From Branchiostoma belcheri (Eukaryota > Chordata > Leptocardii > Amphioxiformes > Branchiostomatidae): DNA of 64,000 nt. Positions 29,475-41,400 of the stretch are shown one piece after another. The stretch spans positions 1,037,909-1,101,908 of the forward strand of contig NW_017804509.1 of the NCBI RefSeq assembly GCF_001625305.1, in the 5' to 3' direction. The translations under genes were made by a program, and so were the position numbers. Below the pieces are notes generated by a model. It had not been told where the DNA came from. It worked only from the letters and a program-made list of their open reading frames with translations, and searched no databases. The first letter of the stretch is position 1; the number at the start of each line of letters is the position of its first letter.

Positions 29475-32400
29475 CTGTAAAAAGAAATAAAAGAAGATTA
29501 GGTGCTGACAACATAACATCTGTATCTGTATAGCCAGTATAACCGCCCCTCGGCGTAACACACCAGCTTCTGTATCTGTATAGCCAGTATAACCGCCCTT
29601 CGGCGTAACACACCAGCTTCTGTATCTGTATAGCCGGTATAACCACCCTTCGACATAACACACCAGCTTCTGTATCTGTACAGCCGGTATAACCGCCCTT
29701 CGGCGTAACACACCAGCTTCTGTATCTGTACAGCCAGTATAACCGCCCGTCGGCGTAACACACCAGCTTCTGTATCTGTATAGCCGGTATAACCGCACTT
29801 CGGCGTAACACACCAGCTTCTGTATCTGTATAGCCGGTATAACCGCCCTTCAGTGTAACACACCAGCTTCTGTATCTGTATAGCCAGTATAACAGCCCTT
29901 CAGTGTAACACACCAGCTTCTGTATCTGTATAGCCGGTATAACCGCCCTTCAGTGTAACACACCAGCTTCTGTATCTGTATCGACATAGCCACCCTTTGG
30001 CATATCATACACCCCATTTGTATAGCGTTATTTTTGCAGACCCTCGTGTAACCCACCTCTGCCATGGCGTCGTCCATCTGTTTGAGTTCCTCGTAGTAAT
30101 CCCTGGCATCTCTCAACGGCTTCACCATGCAGTCTTCTATAGACGGGAACAACTGGGGGGGCGGCACAGTTCGATGGGTTAGACCTCTTACTAAAACCTT
30201 ACAGTTCCTAACCCTTAACTCTAACTCTAACCCTAACCTTAACTCTATCCACAACCCTAACCCTGACTCCAACTCTAACTCCAGCCCTAACCCTGACTCC
30301 AACTCTAACTCCAGCCCTAACCCTGACTCCAACTCTAACTCCAACCCTAACCCTGACTCCAACTCTAACTCCAGCCCTAACCCTGACTCCAACTCTAACT
30401 CCAGCCCTAACCCTGACTCCAACTCTAACTCCAGCCCTAACCCTGACTCCAACTCTAACTCCAGCCCTAACCCTGACTCCAACTCTAACTCCAACCCTAA
30501 CCCTGCAGTCTTCTATAGACGGAAACAACTGGGAGGGCGGCACAATTTAATGGGTTAGGCCAGTCTTACTCTATTACCACCCGAACCGTAACTCTGAATC
30601 CAACCCTAACCCTGACCATGCAGCTGAGAGGGTGGCACAGTTGGGTGGGTTAGACTTCTTACTATACTAACCTTACAGTTCCAAACATTAACCCTAACCC
30701 TAACCCTAACCCTAACTAACACTCCAACCCTTACTCTAACTCAGTCTTCTATGGGGGTCCGCATGCCCTTTTCCGTAGAGGTTAATGGGCCATTTTTATT
30801 CCACGTAGAGCATAGACAGACTGCTTTAATTCAACGTAGAGTGTTATTGGCACATTTTGCGAAGAGCGTATTCGCCGTTTTAATTCTATGTAGAGCATCG
30901 TAGCCACTTGGAATTTATCGTAAAGCGTAGTCCTGGCCCTAACCCTAACATAATATGGAGTCTTCTATAAATGGGAACACCTAAGGAGGTACTATAGCTA
31001 ACTGTACTACAGCTAACCCACAGTACTAGTCAGCTAACCCTACGGCTAACCCACGTTACTGCACCTTCAGTAACCTACTGTACTACGGCTAACCCACGTT
31101 ACTGCACCTTCAGTAACCTACTGTACTACGGCTAACCCACGGTACTGCATCTCCATCTAAAACTCACCGGCTTCAACAGTTCATCCGTTACGGCAGGGAA
31201 GAGCTAGAAAGAGAGAGGAAGGGAGAGACGGCAGAGTCAGATCTGGGCTGGACTGGATCCAGGATACGACACGAGACTGTTCCTAGTCCTCACTCGAGGG
31301 CTACGATTGCTAGACTCACCTGCACTACAGTTCCAAATGTTGTGACAAGTCTGTCTTTAACTAACCCAGGGTTCTAGCCATCTCAAAATTTTTTCTGTCA
31401 GCCCAGGTTCATGATCAGACCTGGGGGAGAGTGCTTGCAATCTAGGTGGGGGGGGGGCCCGGGGCAAATTTTGATGCAATTTCCCTTATTTTGAGAGGCA
31501 AAACATGGTGTTGAGAGTGGATGTTGGTGGTCCTTTGATTGTTCTTATTTTTTTTCCCAAGATTTTCGTCAATTTTGTCCAACAAGGTTGACAGACTGGT
31601 TTAGAAATTTTCCATCACACATTGCGAAGTTCCTGCAATTGACAGAAAAACTGGTGCTGGCTAGAGCCCTTCAGACTAACCCTAGGGCTAAACACTCATG
31701 TTACAGTTCGACTCACCTTGGCTACCGTTTCAAACATGGGGATGAGGACGAACTTGATGAAGCCGATCTGAGCGGTTGCCTTGGTAACCTTGTCCCTGTC
31801 CATAAAAGGAGCCACGGGGAGGCCCTCCGCCTTTTCCCTGTCACTCTGGGAACACGGAAATGGGGAAAGTTTGGTAAAAATTCTGGTCTAAGGCCACACC
31901 AATTTAATTTCTTGTTTAACGAATTTTTCTAGAAAAATAATGGAGCGGGCGGGCGGAAAAAAAGTTAAAATAAAAACAGGCCTAGGCATCCTATTATGCC
32001 CCAAAATGGTACGATAGGAGCCATGAAGTCAACACACCAGGCTGGTTCAAAATTTAAACAATGAATTTTGAACTTTTAATGATACCACTGCATTGAAATA
32101 TGGAATGACTGTAACAAGTAGTAAAAAAAGGCTGTTTTCAACTGTTCAGGGCAAAATATGAGCATTTTGCAGTTGATTCTGAATTTTTATTTTTATTTGC
32201 AAATCAGAAAAAAATGAAGCGGCGAATCCGTTAACCAAGAAATTAAATTGGTGTGGCCTAAAGTACCATTATTTCTGGTAAATAACACCGCATCAATTTA
32301 ATTATGTTTACCTTTGTAGAAGGAAAACATAATTAAGAAGGTAAACATAATTGTTTATGATCTGTTTCTTCTTCCTCTTCTTCTTCTGCAAACAAATGAC

Positions 32401-35400
32401 AAATGGCTCAGTAGTAGCCTAAACATTGGGCTTGGGTCTGTCAGTGGTGCTGAAACCACGATTGTGACAGTTTTATGTTTACCGAAGGAAAGCATATTAT
32501 TTATTTCACCCTTTCTTTTTCTTCTTCTTCTCCAAACAGTGACCTCAATGACCTGAACCAATGTTGTGTCTGTCACCATGGTAACTAGTGTTTGGTTACA
32601 TAATGTTGCCATTTCATAGTAGGAGGGATTTAGACTCCTGTCACAAGATATACATGTATATGAATGTGTTTGAGTAAGAATTAACAGAGCAGACCATGTG
32701 CGAAGGTAAACATTATGCATTTGCTTACCTTTTTAGTTTGTTGTTTGTTTTATTGTTGCCTCAGATTTGTTTCAGAAAGAAAATATGTACATATGTACAG
32801 GGCAAAAACAAAAAGGCAGGGCAAAAACAAACATCAGTTTCTCCATACCAAAAGCATTTCACCAGCCTCATTGTCAACCATGGTCATACAGGTAGGAGAG
32901 CATTGGAAGAATTTAAGTTAGAAAAGTAATGAACAATCTGCAAGGAAACAAACTTTTTCTGTTCATAGATATTTACCTGCATAAAATACTCTTCCAACAA
33001 GCAGTCGACCCAGGGCTCGGACACGTCCATGGGACGGACTTCGTTTGAGATGTCGCAACACTTGATCAGAATCATCTTCAACTGGAAAATAAACTTCGTT
33101 AGAGATTCACATCTTCAACTGAAAAATACAGTTTGTTAGATCGGTGAAGGTTAGACATCCATGTAATAAGATATGCCAAAAAGCAGTTACTCAAGCAACT
33201 GGATATGATTTTGGAAACAGTCTGACGTTTCATGTACAAAATGTAGTATCCATTACCTTTTGTCAGTGACACTAAGAGACCAGAGGAGAAATGCAGGTCT
33301 ATTGCTTAATGCCTGATACCTGCCCATGGCATGGTGACCATATCATTTTTGATCATGTTGATTATTGATGATAACTAGTGAGAAATCGTGGAGAAACCAG
33401 CCAGTTTGCCTGTCCAAGGTGACCCCTTTTCTTTGGTCCCCTGGGTGGCCAGCTTGGACAGGTTTGACTGTACTAGTATAGAAATCATCTGTGCAGTTAT
33501 AAATGGTTTACTAGTATTAACATGAGAGGCTACAGAAGCTTGGGATACTCACGGCAGCAACATGCTCTTCGTTCGCGTAGTCGAAGTTGTCGACTTTCTG
33601 TTTAAAGGACTCGAGAATCTCTCCGTGCCTCGCCATGTCCGTGGCCAGGATCAGAGTGATGATGCCCTGGAAAAACAACAACAACATGATAAACAAACAA
33701 ACAAACAAACACTCGAGAATCTCTCCGTGCCTCGCCATGTCCGTGGCCAGGATCAGGGTGATGATGCCCTGGGAAAAACAACAACAACATGATAAACAAA
33801 CAAACAAACACCATTGCACACAGGCCTCTTTAATGTATGGTGCACTGAAACATGCATAATTATCTAGATCTGTGTCTGAGGCAAACCTCAGATAAGCCAA
33901 GACTATCCAGAACCTTGCCTGGTCCTAAACCCATTCAGGCAGAGAACTAGACAGGCACAGTTCTGCATGGATACAACAAAGATTATCCAGAACCTTGCCT
34001 GATCCTAACCCTAACCCATTCAGGCAGAGAATTAGACAGGCACAGTTCTGCATGGATACAACAAAGATTATCCAGAACCTTGCCTGATCCTAACCCTAAC
34101 CCATTCAGGCAGAGAATTAGACAGGCACAGTTCTGCATGGATACAACAAAGATTATCCAGAACCATGCCTGATCCTAACCCTAACCCATTCAGGCATAGA
34201 ACTGGATAGGCACGGTTCTGGGTACAATAGAGACTATCCAGAACCGTGCCTAATCCTAACCCTAACCCATTCATGCACAGAACTAGATAGGCACGGTTCT
34301 GGATACAATAGAGACTATCCAGAACCATGCCTAACCCTAACTCTCAAACCTAACCCTAACCCATTCAGCAATAGAACTAGATAGGCGCAATTTTGGATAC
34401 AATAGAGACTATTCAGAGCCATGCCGTGTTCTGGATACAATAGCGACTATATATCCAGAACCATACCTGAGCCAAACCCTAACCCATTCAGGTATAGAAC
34501 TAGATAGACATGGTTCTGGATACGATATAGAACATATATCCTAGACAGACACTGTTCTGGATACGAACTAGGACCACGGTTCTGGAAGAAACTGCCCTCA
34601 CCTGTCGAATCTGTTTCCATGTTTCCTTGTCCACGTTAGCGAAGATGTTGCAGTCAGGATTGCTCAGAATCTTAACCATAACCCTAACCCACTCAGACAC
34701 AGAACTAGACAGGCACAGTTCTGAATATGAAAACTATCTCTAACCCCTCTCACCTGTCGGATCTGTTTCCATGTCTCCTTGTCCACATTAGCGAAGATGT
34801 TGCAGTCAGGATTGCTCAGAATCTTAAAGGCGACGGCACAGTGATGATTCTCCAGCGGTGAGATATCATTGTACCGCACCGCAAGTTCTGTGCGCGCGTT
34901 TATCTGGTATCTAAGGGCAACCAAAACAACAAACACGTTAGAAACATTAACTCCACTATGTCCAGCATTTTACGTGAAACTCCACTTTCTCATCGGCATT
35001 TTACCCAAACTCCACTGTCTCATCATCTAGCTAGATATAGGAAAAAATGTTGTGCTTCCTGTTTCCCGACTGACCCTAGAAAAAGCTGCCTTTTTTTGTG
35101 TGGATCCCTGCAAGGGACATAAATTTTTCGAGCTGATCGACCTTTTCTAACTCCATGATCTGACACCTGAGTGGTAACACAAATCCCTGCCTACCGACCC
35201 TAATTGTTTTAGGACTCTGAAACAGGAAACACAACTTTTTTTTTTCTAGACCCTATCTCTTATCATCAACACTAACGGAGTCATCGTCCCTCAATCTCAG
35301 ACTGAAAAATAAATACCAAAATGGTACAAAATCTGCAACTCGTGGAAAATCTCTAAAAGTCTAATATGGAGGAAGGTTGCTAAATGATAAGACGTGGTCA

Positions 35401-38400
35401 GAAAATGTGGCTGCTGCAGTGCCACCTGTCAGAGACAGTTGGTACTGCAGGAGGTGTAACCGCCGCCGACCGACCGGCGATTCGGACGGGAGGGCAAGAT
35501 TCGCCGGTGGCGGCGGCGGTTCAACCAATCAGCCGCCACGGCTCACCATGACATCACACCCAACATGGGCCGCTATTGGGCAGTCACAGGCAGACCGCTG
35601 GTTCCGTGCGGCTGCCACAAAACGGCCCGGAAATCACGGGAGTTGCCATGGTGAGCTGTGGCTTAAAACTTCTGACAATTTTTTCCAAATGTTCCATGAA
35701 ATAATTCAAACGTGTTTCGCGCGAACCGAGTGCGTTATTGTCAATTTGGATGTTGTTGAATGTCATTGTTACACTTTTTGTTTAGATATAAGAAGTTTTG
35801 GCAAAGTTTCAGAATATCTGCCAAATTCCAGGCACTTACCTGGTCCGAGGGAACACTGATCTACATGTAGGCTAAGCATCAGGTGAAAAATTACATGGAA
35901 AAATGTCATCATGAACACAAGATCAAGTTCAAGATGACTTCATACATGAATATGTAGAAGAGTTACAAACAGAATTTAAAAGTGTTTCATGCGGCAGCGC
36001 TTGGCTGCAAGCTTCAAGACAGTCTGAAAACAAGAGACCAGTTTAGTCTCTGTAACACAAACTCTTGCTGCCCAGGGCGGCAATCTGGGCCACTCATGGC
36101 AGCCTGGAGACCAAAAATCCTGAAAACTGGGAAGGACCAATAAAAGTTCAGGAGTCACTGTCACCATGGAAACCAATAATGACAGCGGCAAACACTACTA
36201 ACAGTAATAAACAGTTCTAACTCTTTTTTAGACAGTTTTACTGGCCACTTTTGCAACATGAATGACAGCAATACAACATTTTTACGACACTTTCTAACCA
36301 ATGGTTGAAAAAGACATGACATTTTTACTTCTACTCGCTTGTACGACACAAAAGATGTACAACACTTTCACAATGGTTGTACAACACTTTCCCAACACTT
36401 TTACAACAGTTTCCCAGCGGTTGTACCCACGTGTTGTTGTATCCCGGATGGTCCAGATCGTGGCAGATACAGGACAGATGTACAACACTTTCCCAATGGT
36501 TGTACAACACTTTCCCAATGGTTGTACAACACTTTCACAACACTATTACAACACTTTCCCAACAGTTGTACAACACTTTTACAACACTTACGTGTTGTTG
36601 TATCCCGGATGGTCCAGATCGTGGCAGATACAGGCGGTCATGAGAATGCCGATGTCGAGTTTGGACATCTTGTCCTCCAGCTTGCATAGGTAGATCATGC
36701 CGTACATCATCTGGGTGACGCAGAAGCAGTGCCGAAAGTTGTGGAACGGGTTGTTCCGGTAACTCTCCTGCACACACAGCTGGGGAGGGGGGTATGGTAA
36801 GTTTAAGTTGTGGAATGGACAGATGTAACTCTCCTGCACACATTTCAGCTAAAGGAGTGGGGTACGGTTTGTTAGTTATGGAACAGGTAAATGTAACTCT
36901 CCCTGACACACAGCTAAAGGGGGGGGGGGTTCAAAAACGGTAAAATTTAGCCAAGTTAGGCACTCCAGTTCATTTGCCTGTCAGACTATGAATATGGGTG
37001 ATGCACTGCCTATCTTTAATTATGTTTTTCTTAAGGAAAACATCTTGTTTTTGCTCTGTTTCCTCTTCTTCTTCTCCAAACAAGTAAGGTCAATGACCTG
37101 AACCAGAGGTCTGTCACCATGGTAAGTTGGGTTACATCATGCACATTGCACATTTGATGGTTTGTTCCGGTAACTCTCATGAACACACAAGGTGGGGGAG
37201 CCAGTGTACATCCTAACTACAAGCTACAAACTAGATTTATATAATATAGGCAGGTTTTGAATGACTGCAGAACTGCATCAGTTCTGGAGTACACCACAGT
37301 AGTTCTATAAGGTTCTGCAGAGCCTCGGGGGTACTAGATTATATATCACAGTTACACCGTAGTTCTGGATGACAGTAGTTCTACAATGTTCTGCAGAACT
37401 GCATCAGTTCTGGACTATACCACAGTAAGTTCTTAAACCTTCTGCGGTTCTAGATTACACCACTGTATTTCTACAACATTCTGCAGAGCCTGTGGGCGGT
37501 TCTGCTAGAGACGGATTCAAAACACTCACCAACCACCTCTTCAGCACTATTGGGTTTATGTTGAAGTATGTGACGAGATCGAGGTCGTAGTACATGTGCT
37601 CTAGGAGGCACAGCATCTGCGGAACACAAGGTCAGAGGTCAAGGTCACGGCCGCAAGGTCACAGAAGGTACTCACCAGCCATTTTTTGATGGCAATGGGG
37701 TCAATGTTGAACTCTTTAACCAGACTTAGGTCGTAGTACATGTGTTCTAGCAGGCTCAGCATCTAGGAGAGGAGAGAGAGGAAAAAAACATGCAGGGTCA
37801 GGGGTCAGGGGTCAACCGGGGTCAGGGGTCAATCAGAGATTAGGAAAGTCTGTCAGTAGCTAATCAGGGCTCAGGAAAGATTGTCAGACTAGTCTGAACA
37901 GGAGGTCTTTTCACCATGCCAACTTAAAAATTGGTAAAACTAACATTCAAACTAGTAGGTATATTGATAGGCTATAAAACATGAAATAAAATGTAAAAAG
38001 GTAAAACAAGAAGAAAATAAGAAAATACACAATAAGACGATGTGATTTTCCCCACCTCATTCGGCTCCCAGTGCCAGTTGTTAAAGGACGGGTTTTTCAG
38101 GTACTCCACCGTTTCCTGAGATAAAGTGTACTGTGGACAACATCGCAATGTTAATAAACAAACAAACAAACAAGAGCAGGTACTCCACAGTTTCCTGAGA
38201 TAAAGTGTACTGCGGACAACATACCAACGTTAATAAACAAACAAATAAACAAACAAACAAACAAGGGCAGGTGAGATAAACTTTGCTCCAGACTATACTT
38301 CAACGTTAAAAAAAACATGCATACACACACCCACACACACTCACACAAACACTGTCAGATACATAAACACACACACACACACACACACAAGTACACACAC

Positions 38401-41400
38401 ACACACACAATACACACACACACACATACACACACACACACACACACACATGTACACACACACACGTCACACACACATAGAAAGGATTTGCTGAAGTGCC
38501 ACTTACTTTCCTGCCACGGTGTAGCTTTTCGTGGAGTGAAAACTCTCTCTTGGCTCGTGGATTATTTCTGAAAAAGAAGAGAGAAACAATAAAGTAAGAG
38601 TAGACATTCAACACAGAAAGTTGGAACAGTCTACTTAAATTTAGGTAAGAAATTTATTTCAAAGGAAAAAAGTTCATCACAATATCTAAAAGTTGGAGTT
38701 TCTATGCAGCATAAATATGGAATAAGTATGGAATAACTGAGGTCTTCAGTATGCGAAATCATGAGGTTGAAGTTGATTCTTTAGCTCTTTCGCCTTTTAG
38801 TTGAACTGTACTCACTTGTTGGTTGTGGACATGATGACATCTTGTAGCTGAGTGATGTCTTTTTTACATTTCTCAATTTCACAAACTTTCAGACCTTCCA
38901 CTGAGAGAAGAAAAAACTTGTATCAGTAAGAAATAGTTAAGTAATAAACATCATATTTAGATAGATGTGCTTATCAACAATGTTCTTAGCAGTTTTCTGA
39001 TGGTACTATGCTTAACCTGTGTAACAGTGAAGGTTTGTAGTAGTATATCAATCATTCATTCATTCAATCAATCAATCAAATGGTTTATTTATAAAATAAG
39101 AACAAGAACTTGTAGCCATTGACAAAATTATGTCTTGTTGTACAATTTATGCTTTTAACTTTTATGACACAACAAATTATTATCATTAGTACAGTATTTG
39201 ATAAAAACACAACCTGATCACACTAGTACAACAAACAAACAAACAAACAAACAAACAAAACCCACTTTCTACTCTCTTTTCCAGCATGGCTACCCTCTTT
39301 GTTAGATCCGCCTTCAAGTCGTTTATTTGGAAGCATCTGGAAAAAAAGTTAAACTGTCAAACTACGGCTAGCAAAGTAACACCAGTACATACAATGTATT
39401 ATATAACACTACTGCTAGTCAAGCTAGCATCAGTGTATACTGTGTCAAACTAGCACTAGTAAAGTAGCACAGGTACATATCATATCATATTACACTGCTG
39501 CTAGTCAAACTAGCATCATTCAGTGTATATTGTGTCAAACTAGCAAGAACCAGTGAAGAACCAGTGAAGTTAGTGCCAGTCACTACATGTCATATCAAAC
39601 TTTGGTGCTAGTCAAACTAGCAACGGTCTGTAAATATCATATCAACCTAGCAGGTAAGTACATATCATTCAACCTAGCAAGTAAGTACATATTATTCAAC
39701 CTAGCAAGTGAGTGCATATTATTCAACCTAGCAAGTACATATTATTCATCCTAGCAAGTAAGTACATATTATTCAACCTAGCAAGTAAGTACATATTATT
39801 CAACCTAGCAAGTAAGTACATATCATGTGAAAAGTGTCTTACTTTGTAAACTGTTCAGAAATGTGGGTCATAACCGACTCAATCATCTCCGCTTCCGCTG
39901 AAAAAAAAAACATGAAACAAAAACTCATCAGTTCAATATTCAGCCTTTCACAATAAATAAGTTATAAAACAACAGTTTGGTGGCAGAAAATACATTCAAA
40001 ATATCAATTCAACATTCAGTATTGCATGTACAATGCGAGAAAATCGCATTCAAAACGTGCATGTGTGTGTGTGTGGAGGCCTACTTTACTCACCCGCCGT
40101 CTTTCTTGCCTCCTCATATATAACTTTGTAGGGATTACTGGAACGGAAAACAAACATGTCATTCATATATGTTCGTGCAGGATTCATGGAAAGGGAAAAA
40201 ATATTATTGCTTTTTTGAGAAGGTAGATGCCGAAATATGTACAGACAGATGAAAACATGGACGAAAAACGTCAGAACCGAACGGAATCACAACAACTGCA
40301 GTTTCAGCACTAGGGACAGGCCCAACGTTTAGGCTATATATAATCCATTAGTCGATTTTGTTTTGTTAATTTCACACTGGATTAAAGCGATTAAACGAGT
40401 GATTAAATGCCGACACAGCTTCAGACCCATGCCCACGCCCCCGGCTGCTTCCCCTAGTTCCACAGTTAAGTGCAGAATCGGAAGCTTCCAAAACACGGTA
40501 AAATTCCCGACATTCATCTTCAACCCACAAATGCACTTTACACACCGGATTTACTGCTAATACTTTTACGACATCTGTTCCCTTCTGCATTTCGTGACCT
40601 TCCTATTTCTTGACCTTTACTATAATCTCGTGACCTTTCTTATCTGGAGACATTTCCTATTCCATGACCTTTCGTATTTCGGGACCTTTTCTATAATCTC
40701 GTGACCTTCCTATTTCGTGACCTTTTCTATCTCGTGACCTTTCCTATCTGGTGACCTTTCCTTTCTCGTGACCTTTCACCTCTCGTGACCTTTCTATTTC
40801 GTGACCTTTCCTCTCTCGTGACCTTTCACCTCCCGTGACCTCACCTTTCAGAGTTAGAGGGCATTGCAGGGTCGATGGACACGATGGATCCGTCTCTATC
40901 AAGTAACCTGACGCCCGCAGTCCTGTAGGGAGAATATCACACTTGATCAGACTTCTTGCATCTCAATGGAATATTCTGGTGATGCTTAAACTAAATAAGT
41001 AGGACTCGTGTTGTATCCATGGAACGCGCTTCCTCAGGTCATAACATAAATCACAGAGCCTGACAACTTCAAGCCGTACTCCTGCACCTGAGGAAACATT
41101 ATGGGCGTAGAAACGGAGGGGTGTTACCCAGTATTTTTTTATTATTTACTCACATATATTTATTGAGTACTGGGCAAAAAGCACAAGTTGCTTATATAGC
41201 ACCTTCTACTCAAAACATACAACGAGTATAAAACACATTGACAAAATACAAGCATAATTACAAAGTGGGTAAAACCAAGATTACCCAGTATTTTATCAAG
41301 ATCAAGAATAAAACCTACACAAAGAAACCCCCAATGATACCGGACCCGGCCTTGTTTTGATCGCGGCAGTCAGAAAGAACCGCTCTTGAGATCCCGCCGC

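Noticed and set aside
35377-35859. 160-residue plus-strand ORF
   Set aside because: It lies in a PDE9A intron over a GC-rich island; no recognisable domain, and the C-terminal half looks like random A/T-rich sequence.
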